Shown here: one piece after another, positions 37,150-45,445 of the stretch
How positions within the stretch are numbered: the stretch's first letter is position 1
Layout: every line of letters starts with the position of its first letter
Assembly (NCBI GenBank): GCA_009694215.1
Contig: SHVN01000009.1
Coordinates: 1-50,111, forward strand
From: Xanthobacteraceae bacterium
Lineage (GTDB): Bacteria; Pseudomonadota; Alphaproteobacteria; Rhizobiales; Xanthobacteraceae
Reading direction: 5' to 3'
Length of the DNA stretch: 50,111 nucleotides
Program-made: the position numbers and the translations under genes
The notes under the pieces: generated by a model
What the model saw: the letters and a program-made list of their open reading frames with translations, nothing else
Told to the model about the DNA's origin: nothing
Database searches by the model: none

Positions 37150-38133
37150 ATGACGCTTCGAAACCGCCGTGCTGTTCTCAAGGGTCTCGCAGCCACCGCC
37201 GCCGGCACGCTCTCGATCGGGCCCGCGTGGAGCCAGGCCGCCTATCCCAGCCAGGGCATCAAATTCATCATCCCCGCCGGCGCCGGCGGCTTGCCCGACA
37301 CCGTCGCGCGCATCCTCGGCCGGCGGCTGCAGGAGAAGGTCGGCCAGTCGGTGGTGGTCGAGAACAAGCCCGGCGGCAACGGCGCGGTCTCCGTCTCGGC
37401 GCTGATGAGCTCGCCGCCGGACGGCACCGCGTTCATCGTGCAGGACGGCTCGATCTACGCCATCAATCCGCACATCTACGCCAAGATGGCCTATAGCATC
37501 GCCGATCTGACGCCGACCGTGATGATCGCGCAGGCGCCGCTGTTTCTCGCCGTGCACCAGAAGGTGCCGGTCAAGACGATGAAGGAGTTCATCGACTACG
37601 TGAAGGCCAATCCCGGCAAGCTCAACTACGGCTCGTCCGGCGTCGGCTCCACGCATCACCTGTCCATGGAGGCGCTCAAGGCCTCGCTCGGCCTGCAGAT
37701 GACGCATGTGCCGTTCAAGGGCACGAGCGAATCCGTGCCGGCGCTGCTCGGCGGCCACGTCGACCTGGCGTTCTCGGCCTATCCGTCGCTCAGCGGCGCG
37801 GTCGGCAGCAAGAGCATCACGCTGCTTGCGACCAACGGCGCGAAGCGCTCGGCGATGGCGCCGGACGTGCCGCCGGTCGCCGACTTCATTCCGGGCTTCG
37901 CCTTCGCGCCGATCATCGGCGTCTATGCGCGCGCCGGCACGCCGCCGGCGATCCTGCAGAAGATCGCAAGCGAAGTGGCCGCGATCGTCAAGGAGCCCGA
38001 GATCGTCAAGGCGTTCGAGAAGGCCGGGATCGAGCCCGCGGGCGGGGGGGCCGCGGAATACGCAGCCGAACTCAAGCGCGAGGACGAGCGCGTCGCCAAG
38101 ACCGTGAAGGCCGCAGGCATGACGCCGCAGTGA
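37150..38133 (+). CDS. Bug/TctC-family binding protein, Tat-like signal
   Basis: A 327-residue Bug protein with a twin-arginine-type leader (MTLRNRRAVLKGLAATAAGT). Features are GIKFIIPAGAGGLPDTVARI, ENKPGGNGAVSV, SSPPDGTAFIVQDGS (the usual Tyr is lost from PDGYT) and HVPFKGTSESVPALLGGHVD. Start ATG 37150 follows GGGAGGAAATC. It lies 99 bases after its neighbour and 15 bases before the membrane methyltransferase, so it is probably part of that transcript. Ligand unknown. Confidence 0.9.
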   Translation: MTLRNRRAVLKGLAATAAGTLSIGPAWSQAAYPSQGIKFIIPAGAGGLPDTVARILGRRLQEKVGQSVVVENKPGGNGAVSVSALMSSPPDGTAFIVQDGSIYAINPHIYAKMAYSIADLTPTVMIAQAPLFLAVHQKVPVKTMKEFIDYVKANPGKLNYGSSGVGSTHHLSMEALKASLGLQMTHVPFKGTSESVPALLGGHVDLAFSAYPSLSGAVGSKSITLLATNGAKRSAMAPDVPPVADFIPGFAFAPIIGVYARAGTPPAILQKIASEVAAIVKEPEIVKAFEKAGIEPAGGGAAEYAAELKREDERVAKTVKAAGMTPQ

Positions 38134-38148
38134 GGCCCGGCCTCACTG

Positions 38149-38757
38149 ATGAACATCGCTGAAGTCCAGATCGTCCGGAAGATCGTGCTGGCTGTTGCCG
38201 TGTCGGCCGGCGTGCTGATGTTCGCGGTGACGAACTCCAGCCATCCGAGCGGGAAAACCACGCATGAGATGATCGAGTGGATCGGGATCGTCGCGATCGT
38301 GGTCTGCATCCTCGGCCGCACCTGGACGTCGCTCTATATCGCCGGCCGCAAGATCGAGCAGTTCGTGACCGAGGGGCCTTACTCGGTCACGCGGAACCCG
38401 CTGTATTTCTTCTCCATCCTCGGCGGGGCGGGCGCGGGCGCGCAACTCGGCAGTATTGTTTCGGGTCTGGTCTTTGGCGTGCTGGCCTGGATGGTGTTCT
38501 ATGTCGTGGTGCTGCAGGAGGGGCGGCTGCTCGCGGACCGCTATGGGGCCGACTTCGCCGGCTACATGGACCGGGTCCCGCGCTTCTGGCCCGACTGGCG
38601 GCTGTGGCGGGACGTGCCGACGTTGACCGTGATGCCGCCGAGGATTCTGCGAACCTTCGCCGACGCGATGCTGTTCCTGCTCATGGTGCCGGTAGCGGAG
38701 GGTTTCGAGAAGCTTCAGGGCATCGGCGTCCTGCCGGTCCTTCTCCGCCTTCCATGA
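38149..38757 (+). CDS. ICMT/PEMT-type membrane methyltransferase
   Basis: A 202-residue inner-membrane protein with about five hydrophobic segments and the isoprenylcysteine-carboxyl-methyltransferase signature GPYSVTRNPLYFFSILGGAG, then LQEGRLLADRYGADFAGYMD and VPRFWPDW. In the family the first block binds SAM and the later glutamate contributes to it; here the pair EE is QE. Bacterial members methylate small lipophilic acids, isoprenoids or amines. It follows a Bug gene by 15 bases and converges on a DUF6629-like gene. Confidence 0.8.
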   Translation: MNIAEVQIVRKIVLAVAVSAGVLMFAVTNSSHPSGKTTHEMIEWIGIVAIVVCILGRTWTSLYIAGRKIEQFVTEGPYSVTRNPLYFFSILGGAGAGAQLGSIVSGLVFGVLAWMVFYVVVLQEGRLLADRYGADFAGYMDRVPRFWPDWRLWRDVPTLTVMPPRILRTFADAMLFLLMVPVAEGFEKLQGIGVLPVLLRLP

Positions 38758-38834
38758 CCGCGGGGCGATCGTTGGGCGGCGCCGCTCGGCGCGCGCGCCA
38801 CCGCCTGCCAGCGCCGGAACGGGCACAAGACGGG

Positions 38835-39491
38835 TCAGGCCTCGGCAGGCCGCGGACGGCGCCGGTGCGACCACTCGAAATGGCACAGGATCGTGACGCT
38901 GGCCGCTGCGGCGAAGAAGCACCAGACCGAGACGAATCCCTCCCAGTAGAAGACATAGGCGATGGTCGAGCCCGCCAGGACGATCGCACCGAGCGCAAAC
39001 ACCGTGCGTTGCGACGTCAGCAGAAGCGGAAGGGCCGTGGCGGCGAGATAGGCGAGACCGACGGCGTAGGAATGTCCGGATTCCGTCATGTAAACGATGT
39101 GACCGTCAACGATGGCTGCGTCGTGCGCCCGTGTGACGATCCACCAGAACAGGTAGATCCCGACGCCGGCGCCGGCAGCCAGGCAGACAAGCATGAGTTG
39201 GCGGCGCCGCGTATTGGGCTCGATCAGCCAAACGGCGACGGGCGCGTAGATCGGCCAGAATGTTTCGGCGAAAGACAGGAACACGAACGTCAGGACGATT
39301 GAAGCCGGCCCGTTGGGTGCCTGCGGAAGATTGAGCCACAGCAGGCCTTCGGTGCTTTGCTGAAGCGCAAACAGGAGCGGCGTTGCCGCCAGCGGCAGCT
39401 CCTGGGGCGTGCGCACTCTGCGCAACGCTGCAATCCCGACGGCGCCCATGACGCCCGCCGAGATGAAGCTTCCTGTCGCCGAGAAGCACAT
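38835..39491 (-). CDS. DUF6629-like multipass membrane protein
   Basis: A 218-residue integral membrane protein with about seven hydrophobic segments. It opens MCFSATGSFISAGVMGAVGI and has LLFALQQSTEGLLWLNL, a block I recognise from the DUF6629 family of unknown function. The C-terminal stretch has FYWEGFVSVWCFFAAAASVT and ends in a short basic tail. Follows the CocE-like gene by 67 bases on the same strand. Function unknown; family assignment from memory of the N-terminal block only. Confidence 0.7.
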   Translation of the reverse strand: MCFSATGSFISAGVMGAVGIAALRRVRTPQELPLAATPLLFALQQSTEGLLWLNLPQAPNGPASIVLTFVFLSFAETFWPIYAPVAVWLIEPNTRRRQLMLVCLAAGAGVGIYLFWWIVTRAHDAAIVDGHIVYMTESGHSYAVGLAYLAATALPLLLTSQRTVFALGAIVLAGSTIAYVFYWEGFVSVWCFFAAAASVTILCHFEWSHRRRPRPAEA

Positions 39492-39558
39492 CGCGCGGCA
39501 CGCTGCGCCTTTCGACTTCGGCTGTCCAGCGCGGCGCGGGCGTGTCGCGTGCGGAAGG

Positions 39559-41199
39559 CTACCCGATCACCGGCAGCATGATGCAGGAGGCGTGCGCGCC
39601 ACCGTGATGGATGGTGTCGGTGCCGATCTGCGTCGGGTGATAGGGATGCGAGAACACGCCGTCGGTCGCGGGCGAGTCGCCGTTGGCGAGTTCGAGCCGG
39701 ATGCGGTGGCCCTTCTTGAACACATAGGAGATCGGCAGCACCTCGATGTCGAACTCGTACACCTCACCGGGCATCAGCGGCTGCGGATTGGTGTGGGTGT
39801 AGAACGGCCGCTCGGGCTTGGAGCGCGCCACGTCCTTCTCGCGGTGCGAGGCCTTCAGCCAGCCTTTCGAAACCGGAATGAACGCAGGCTGCGCGCCGGC
39901 CTTGCGCGCCGCGTCGTCCTGCGGCTGCTGGTCCGACAGCTTGACGATGAACTGGGTGTCGATCGCGGTCGTGGAGGCGAACAGCTTGAGCACGACCGGG
40001 CCGGTCGCTTCCAGATCGGCGTCGAGCGGCGCACTGGTGAAGGTCAGCACGCGCCGCACCGGGTCCACCCGCCCGTCGGGGCCGATGATGGCGACGCCGT
40101 TCACCCACTCCCAGTCCGGATAGGTGTAGCTCGTGCCGGTCTCGCCGGCCGGCGGCTTCTCAGGCGACAGCCCGCCGTCGTTCATCGAGGTGACGCTGCC
40201 CGACGGCCCCTTGCGCAGATAATAAGGAACATAGGGGGCCTTCGGCGGCCATTCCTCCGCGGCGCGCCAGACGTTGGCGCCGCGCACGAAAATCTTCACC
40301 GGCCCCGCTTCCATGAAGCCGTTGTTCTTGCCCTTGAGGTGCAGGTCGTAGAACGGCAGCAGTTCCTTTTCGTGGAATTCGATCTGGTCGAACATCTTGT
40401 GCGCCTCGAAGGTGTTGCGCGCGCCGGTGACCACGAGCTTCTTCGGCGACTTCACCTCCTCGTAGCCCAAGATGTTGCCACGCAGGTGCAGGCCCATCTT
40501 GCCCCAGTGGCCGATCGACAACACCGGGCACTTGATCTTGTCGAGCCGCCAGTACGGCGAGCGCACCTTCCAGAAATCGTCGTCGAGCGAGTGATTGATG
40601 ATCTCGCCGACCAGATCGAATTTCATCGGCGGCCGGCCATGCTTGCCGGCGGGGCGATGCTGGTTGTCGGCGCGGAGCGACGTGTACCAGACCGAGCGGT
40701 AGCTGCAGTAAATGCCGCCGTGATAGTTCGAGCCGCGGTACTGATCCACGAGGCCGTCGTAGGGCGCGATGCAGGCAAGCCCCGGCGGGTTGTAGGTCGC
40801 CATCAGCCACTGCGCCATTGCGTAATAGGACTGGCCGATGCCGCCGATCCGGCCGTTGCACCAAGGCTGTTTCACGATCCAGGCAATGAGTTCGAGATAG
40901 TCCTGCTGCTCGTTCAACCCCATGAACTCGAACTCGCCCCCGGACTGGCCGGAGCCGCGCACGTCGGCATGGACGTAGGTGTAGCCCTGGCCGACGTACC
41001 ATTCGACCGGCCCGGTCTCGCGCCAGAGAAACAGCGGATAGGCCGGCACCTCGTCCATCTCGTACTGGTAGGGCGAGGCCGCGAACAGCGTCGGGAACTG
41101 GCCGGCTGCGTCCGGCCGGTAGACGCACAGCGAGAGGCGCACCCCGTCGCGCATGGTGACGGTGATGCCCTTTTCGACCTTCATTGCGTATTCCGTCAC
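39559..41199 (-). CDS. CocE/NonD family hydrolase (peptidase S15-like)
   Basis: A 546-residue enzyme of the X-prolyl dipeptidyl-peptidase / cocaine-esterase family. It starts MTEYAMKVEKGITVTMRDGV. The alpha/beta core has YVHADVRGSGQSGGEFEF, the nucleophile is Ser124 in GGIGQSYYAMAQW, and the C-terminal jelly-roll domain runs from about residue 370 (GPVVLKLFAS...) to the end. No signal peptide is visible. It would cleave an ester or amide bond of a bulky substrate. It diverges from a Bug gene across 110 bases. Substrate unknown. Confidence 0.88.
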   Translation of the reverse strand: MTEYAMKVEKGITVTMRDGVRLSLCVYRPDAAGQFPTLFAASPYQYEMDEVPAYPLFLWRETGPVEWYVGQGYTYVHADVRGSGQSGGEFEFMGLNEQQDYLELIAWIVKQPWCNGRIGGIGQSYYAMAQWLMATYNPPGLACIAPYDGLVDQYRGSNYHGGIYCSYRSVWYTSLRADNQHRPAGKHGRPPMKFDLVGEIINHSLDDDFWKVRSPYWRLDKIKCPVLSIGHWGKMGLHLRGNILGYEEVKSPKKLVVTGARNTFEAHKMFDQIEFHEKELLPFYDLHLKGKNNGFMEAGPVKIFVRGANVWRAAEEWPPKAPYVPYYLRKGPSGSVTSMNDGGLSPEKPPAGETGTSYTYPDWEWVNGVAIIGPDGRVDPVRRVLTFTSAPLDADLEATGPVVLKLFASTTAIDTQFIVKLSDQQPQDDAARKAGAQPAFIPVSKGWLKASHREKDVARSKPERPFYTHTNPQPLMPGEVYEFDIEVLPISYVFKKGHRIRLELANGDSPATDGVFSHPYHPTQIGTDTIHHGGAHASCIMLPVIG

Positions 41200-41309
41200 G
41201 GCGCTTCCTCCCGGTTATGGCGACGCAGCGTTCCGATGCGTCTTGCCGCCTTTGTCCCGCTGCGGCATTGTTGCCTGAACAAAGTACAAAAGCCACGAGG
41301 GAGGAAGTT

Positions 41310-42281
41310 ATGCATCGATGGGCTCGCGCTCTCGCGCTCGTTGTAATGCTGGCGCCGGCGCTGCCGGCCGCGGCGCAGGATTATCCCACCAGACCGATCC
41401 GGGTGATCGCCTCGCAGGGCGCGGGCGGCCTGAGCGACGTGTGGATGCGCGCGGTCGCCGACCAGCTTGGCCCCATTCTCGGCGGCACGGTGGTGATCGA
41501 GGACCGCGCCGGTGCGGCGGGCACGATCGGGGCGCGCGCATGCAGCGAGTCGGCTCCCGACGGCTACACGTTCTGCATTATTTCCACCGAGGCTATGGTC
41601 ATCAATCCGGTGATCAATCCGGTTCCCGGCTTCGAACCCATGAAAAGTCTCGCGCCGGTGACCAAGGCGTTTTACCTGCAGCAGGTGTTCGCAATCACCG
41701 CGCAGACCAAGGCGAAGTCCTTCGATGAACTCGCCGCGCTCGCCAAGGCCAATCCCAAGACGCTGAATTACATGTCCGCGTCGCTGACCAAGACGGCGTT
41801 CGTCGAGGAATTCAACAGGAAGCACGGCATCGACCTGGTTCGCGTGCCGTTCAAAGGCGGCGGCGACGCGATCAACAGCATGATGACCAACACCACGCAG
41901 ATCGCGATATTCGGCATCGGCAACCTCATCGAGTTGATCCGCGGCGGCAAGATCCTCGGCTTCGCCGTCGACGGCGACACACGCTCGCCGCTCGCCCCCG
42001 ACATCCCGACCTTCAGGGAGGCCGGCCACACCAGGCATCTCGCCCCGACGTTCTTCGGCATCTATGCGCCGGTCGGAACGCCCAGGCCGCTGATCGACAA
42101 ATTCCAGGCTGGCGTCGCCAAGGTCGCCTCCAGCCCTGAATTCCAGCAGCGCCACATGAATTCGCGCGGCCTGACCGCGGTGCTCAACAAGCCCGATGAA
42201 TTCGCTAGGCAGCTTGACCAGGAGCGCGCCGAAGGACTTGAGGCGATCAAGGCCTCGGGCCTTCATCCCAACGTGAAGTGA
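41310..42281 (+). CDS. Bug/TctC-family binding protein, Cys-pair subgroup
   Basis: A 323-residue periplasmic protein. Signal MHRWARALALVVMLAPALPA cut near AAAQ. Mature sequence QDYPTRPIRVIASQGAGGLS, loop EDRAGAAGTIGARACSES, PDGYTFCIIST. Cys78 and Cys89 match the pair in 36085 and 42341. The Asn/Arg of the usual ENR is EDR here. Divergent from the CocE gene and followed after 59 bases by another Bug gene. Start ATG 41310 has GAGGGAGGAA. Confidence 0.9.
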   Translation: MHRWARALALVVMLAPALPAAAQDYPTRPIRVIASQGAGGLSDVWMRAVADQLGPILGGTVVIEDRAGAAGTIGARACSESAPDGYTFCIISTEAMVINPVINPVPGFEPMKSLAPVTKAFYLQQVFAITAQTKAKSFDELAALAKANPKTLNYMSASLTKTAFVEEFNRKHGIDLVRVPFKGGGDAINSMMTNTTQIAIFGIGNLIELIRGGKILGFAVDGDTRSPLAPDIPTFREAGHTRHLAPTFFGIYAPVGTPRPLIDKFQAGVAKVASSPEFQQRHMNSRGLTAVLNKPDEFARQLDQERAEGLEAIKASGLHPNVK

Positions 42282-42340
42282 GGCGCCGCGGTGAAAGCGT
42301 GTTGCCGCGGCGAACTGGCATCCATCGAGGAAGGATGACC

Positions 42341-43306
42341 ATGAAATTAGTGACCTTGCTGCTGGCGGCCGCGTTCGGCGCGGCTGCGGCGCAATCCGCA
42401 CTCGCGCAGGACTGGCCGACGCGCCCGGTGAAAGCCATCACCACCACCAGCGCCGGGGGCCTGAGCGACATCTTTATGCGCGCGCTCGGCGAGGCGCTGC
42501 GCCAGAAGTGGGGCCAGCCGCTGATCATCGAGAACCGTCCGGGCGGCGCCATGAACCTCGGCACCCGCGCCTGCGCGGATTCCGCGCCCGACGGCTACAC
42601 CATCTGCATCACCAACGCCGATGCGATGCTCTACAACCAGTTCCTGTTCAAGACCCTGCCGTTCAATCCCGAAACGAGCCTGCAGCCGATCACCAACGCC
42701 TTCCACCTGATCCACATGCTGGTGGTGAACGCGCAGCTCGGCGTGAAGACCGTCGACGAGCTTTGCGCGCTGTCCAAGCAGAAGGCCGGCACGCTCAGCT
42801 ATCTCGCGCCCGGCGCGCCGCTCGTGCTCTACATGGAGACGCTGAAGAAGGAGAAGGGCTGCGACTGGGTGCGCGTGCCGTTCCGTGGCGGCGGCGAGGC
42901 GGTCAACGCGATCATGAGCGGCTCGACGCCGATCGGGCTGTTCGGCGAGGGCAATGTGATTGGCAACATCCAGGCCGGCCAGATGACGCCGCTCGTGATG
43001 ATGAACAACATCCGCTCGCCGAACTTCCCCAAGGTGCCGCTCCTGACCGAGGTCGGCTACGACGGCCCGCCGTCGCGAAGCTGGTACGGCATCTTCGCCC
43101 CGGCCGGCACGCCCCGGCCGATCGTCGACCGGGTGTCGAAGGACATCGGCGAGATCGTCAGCACGCCGGCGTTCCGCGACCGTCATCTTACCGCGCGGAG
43201 CCTCGTGCCCGCCGCCAATACGCCGGAGCAGTTCGCCGAGCAGATGAAGCGCGAGCGCGTGGTGGCCGAGAAGGTGGTCAAGGACGCGGGGTTTGAGCCG
43301 CAGTGA
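42341..43306 (+). CDS. Bug/TctC-family binding protein, Cys-pair subgroup
   Basis: A 321-residue Bug protein, closest in the window to 36085. Signal MKLVTLLLAAAFGAAAAQSA cut near LAQ. Mature part has DWPTRPVKAITTTSAGGLSD, ENRPGGAMNLGTRACADS, and PDGYTICITNA. Cys78 and Cys89 repeat the spacing of 11. I preferred ATG 42341 over 42335 because GAGGAAGG then lies at a workable distance. A palindromic repeat lies just after its stop. Ligand unknown. Confidence 0.9.
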   Translation: MKLVTLLLAAAFGAAAAQSALAQDWPTRPVKAITTTSAGGLSDIFMRALGEALRQKWGQPLIIENRPGGAMNLGTRACADSAPDGYTICITNADAMLYNQFLFKTLPFNPETSLQPITNAFHLIHMLVVNAQLGVKTVDELCALSKQKAGTLSYLAPGAPLVLYMETLKKEKGCDWVRVPFRGGGEAVNAIMSGSTPIGLFGEGNVIGNIQAGQMTPLVMMNNIRSPNFPKVPLLTEVGYDGPPSRSWYGIFAPAGTPRPIVDRVSKDIGEIVSTPAFRDRHLTARSLVPAANTPEQFAEQMKRERVVAEKVVKDAGFEPQ

Positions 43307-43314
43307 GGCCTTCT

Positions 43315-43446
43315 TGTCCCGGATGCGGTGTAGCGTGAGCGCGGAGCGCGAAACGATGCACCGCTGATCCGGGACGGTTCCACACGCCGAGGTCGTAACG
43401 GTCCCGGGCGCAGTGCATCACTTCGTGCTGCACTGCGCCCGGGACA
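43315..43446. repeat. Dispersed palindromic repeat (TGTCCCGG family), copy 2
   Basis: Starts TGTCCCGGATGCGGTGTAG and ends with GCACTGCGCCCGGGACA. It shares the blocks GATGCACCGCTGATCCGGGA and GCATCACTTCGTGCTGC with copy 1 at 3334. It lies 9 bases from a hydrolase gene remnant. Confidence 0.75.
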
Positions 43447-43454
43447 CGCGTCTC

Positions 43455-43559
43455 TCAGGCGACCTCCACCAGTATCTCCGCCAGCCGCTCCGGCATGTCG
43501 ACCATCACGTCGTGCCCGCATGGCACCTCGTCGGTGCGCCAAGACTTGTCCGCCTTCAC
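43455..43559 (-). pseudogene. 3' remnant of an alpha/beta hydrolase gene
   Basis: The last 34 codons of a hydrolase like 44200: VKADKSWRTDEVPCGHDVMV then DMPERLAEILVEVA and stop. It differs from the intact gene by one residue here and by about nine of 101 bases. Everything upstream of the valine codon is missing and is replaced by the end of the VOC gene, whose TGA overlaps the first codon of the remnant. The catalytic histidine (CGHD) is kept but the nucleophile part is gone, so it cannot work. A product of recombination or insertion. Confidence 0.85.
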
Positions 43560-44086
43560 GCACGCATGGTCCTTGCGCGCTCCCGCACGATTGCAAACCG
43601 TGCGGCAAGTTCATCTTCGGCTACGTCTTCGTTTCGGGTTTGAATACGCCAGACATGTCCGAACGGATCATGCAATTGCGCGATCCTGTCGCCCCAATAG
43701 GTATTTTCCGGAAAGTGATTTTCCACCTGTGGGGAAGCGCCGGCGGCCAAAGCCCGTGCGAACGCGTCGTCCACGTCGTCCACATAAATGGTGAGGAAAG
43801 CCGAGGCCGCGCCGGCTGATACAGGAGCGCGCGGCCAGTCCGGTCGCGGTGCGTTCCTCCAACGAGGGTTCTCCTTCGCCACGATAAGCTGCGCACCTGC
43901 AAGTTTGAGTTCGGCGGACACGGGCTCGTTTTCGGGAGGGTGGCTAGGGTTGAATGGAAAATTGCGCTGAATTTCCTCGGCGCCCAGCACGTCGCGATAG
44001 AAGTTGGCTGCCGCAGCCACATCCTGCACAATGAGTGTTACGCCGAGCTGACCGGTAGTCTGCTTTCCCTTGATCGCCATCGGCAT
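43556..44086 (-). CDS. VOC-fold protein (glyoxalase/PhnB-like)
   Basis: A 176-residue vicinal-oxygen-chelate protein. Pattern TTGQLGVTLIVQDVAAAANF with FYRDVLGAEE, then SAFLTIYVDDVDDAFARALA and a closing FGHVWRIQT, as in PhnB/glyoxalase-like families. The metal set is not clear: a Gln/His-Glu layout cannot be completed from this sequence. Start 44086 (MPMAIKGKQ), alternative 44080. Its last codons end exactly where a hydrolase remnant begins. Lies 113 bases downstream of the hydrolase at 44200. Confidence 0.82.
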   Translation of the reverse strand: MPMAIKGKQTTGQLGVTLIVQDVAAAANFYRDVLGAEEIQRNFPFNPSHPPENEPVSAELKLAGAQLIVAKENPRWRNAPRPDWPRAPVSAGAASAFLTIYVDDVDDAFARALAAGASPQVENHFPENTYWGDRIAQLHDPFGHVWRIQTRNEDVAEDELAARFAIVRERARTMRA

Positions 44087-44199
44087 CTCTCCCGAAATGT
44101 GGTTTCGCCACCCAGTTCGCCATGCGGGTGCAAGCGGGCCATCTATTGTGAGAGTCGGTGTTTCTGTAAAGCGTCAGATACGCGCAACGCGAGCCGTCG

Positions 44200-44907
44200 C
44201 TACGCGACCTCGACCAGAATTTCCGCCAGCCTCTCCGGCATATCCACCATCACGTCGTGCCCGCACGGCACCTCGTAGGTGCGCCACGACTTGTCCGCCT
44301 TCACCCGCGTATAGGCGAGGTCGAAGTCTGGGTTCGGATAGGCGCTCGCGCGGATGTAGGCCTTCTTGCCGATCCGCTCGCGTGCGCCGGTGAGCGTCAT
44401 CTTTTCCGTCATGGTGCCGATCGGCTGCGGCACGCACATCGCGTCGACCCAGGCCCGGTCCTTCTCGCTCACCAGGAAGGCGGCCGCCGGGCGTGGCGGG
44501 ACGCCGAGATCGCCGCGTTCGGATGCGATCTTGAGGTTGTCGCGGACCGCCTGCGACGTGAGGTCGGCCATCGAGTCGCCGTTCTCCGGCACGAAGGCGT
44601 CGAGGAACACGATCGAGCCGATGGCCACGCCCGCCTTCTCGGCGACGCCCGAGACCACCATGCCGCCGTAGGAGTGGCCGCATAGGACGACGTCCGACAG
44701 CCTCTCCCATTTCAGTAGGTTGGCGATGTCGGTGACGTGAGTCGAGACGTTGATCCCGGCACGCAGGAGGTGGCTGTGCTCGCCGAGCCCCGTCAGTGTC
44801 GGCGTGAACACCTTGTGGCCCTGCCGCTCCAGGAGGTCGGACACCCGCCGCCAGCACCAGCCGCCATGCCAGGCGCCGTGGACGAGGACGAAGGTGTGCT
44901 CCGTCAT
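44200..44907 (-). CDS. Cytoplasmic alpha/beta hydrolase (MES/HNL-like)
   Basis: A 235-residue alpha/beta hydrolase with no signal peptide, so cytoplasmic, in contrast to its exported relatives at 34221 and 35041. It starts MTEHTFVLVHGAWHGGWCWR. The nucleophile is Ser79 in VVLCGHSYGGMVV, an acid lies in VFLDAFVPENGDSM, and the histidine in VPCGHDVMVDMPERL. All triad positions are present. A remnant of a near copy lies at 43455-43559. Its start lies just beside the AT-rich region before dnaG. Substrate unknown. Confidence 0.9.
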   Translation of the reverse strand: MTEHTFVLVHGAWHGGWCWRRVSDLLERQGHKVFTPTLTGLGEHSHLLRAGINVSTHVTDIANLLKWERLSDVVLCGHSYGGMVVSGVAEKAGVAIGSIVFLDAFVPENGDSMADLTSQAVRDNLKIASERGDLGVPPRPAAAFLVSEKDRAWVDAMCVPQPIGTMTEKMTLTGARERIGKKAYIRASAYPNPDFDLAYTRVKADKSWRTYEVPCGHDVMVDMPERLAEILVEVA

Positions 44908-45445
44908 GTTTAAGTTTCGTCTCCCTGATTCAGTTTGGACAATCTTCTAGTCCCAACATTAGACCGGTTTGATAGAAAGCTGATCGTTTTCGGCTTGCAG
45001 ATACAAGATTGTAGCTCGAAGCGCATCTTCGACAGATCTCATGCATTTTTTTTGCAAAAGTGAATTTCTTCCATGACTGCCGGGAATTTAGGATTTCGCG
45101 CGTGCTGGTTGGGCAGGTAATAACGCGGAGTTGCCAAGAGCCTGTTCGCTTGGCTGCCTTCTGCCAATTCAATGGAGTATTTGCTCGGCTTTCCACAACA
45201 GATACAAAACTCCTTCATTGGCGATCTCCAAACGTTTATTGTCAGGCGTTCTGAGAGGTTCGCGTAATCGAATTAAATTGGCGATGGCTTTTGCCCTGCG
45301 GAAAACAGGCAAAATCCGTCGTTTCGAGCTTTGGTCGCGGCGGGTGACTCCGACCCGGCATCTCTGTACCTTAATATCTAATCATCATGGTGCGATTCGT
45401 CCCACGCGGCCATTGTGGCTTTGCGCCGGAAGGTGCCCCAACCCT
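44908..45445. other. AT-rich 538-base intergenic region before dnaG
   Basis: Clearly lower in GC than the rest of the window, with an A/T run (eight T at about 45048) and a small hairpin GCCAAG...CTTGGC near 45135-45156. It must contain the promoters for dnaG and for the divergent hydrolase. The minus frame at 44930-45196 and the upstream extension of the dnaG frame look like chance. I see no RNA gene in it. Confidence 0.6.

Noticed and set aside
44930-45196. 88-codon minus-strand frame in the AT-rich spacer
   Set aside because: No ribosome site or family pattern; long frames are expected by chance.
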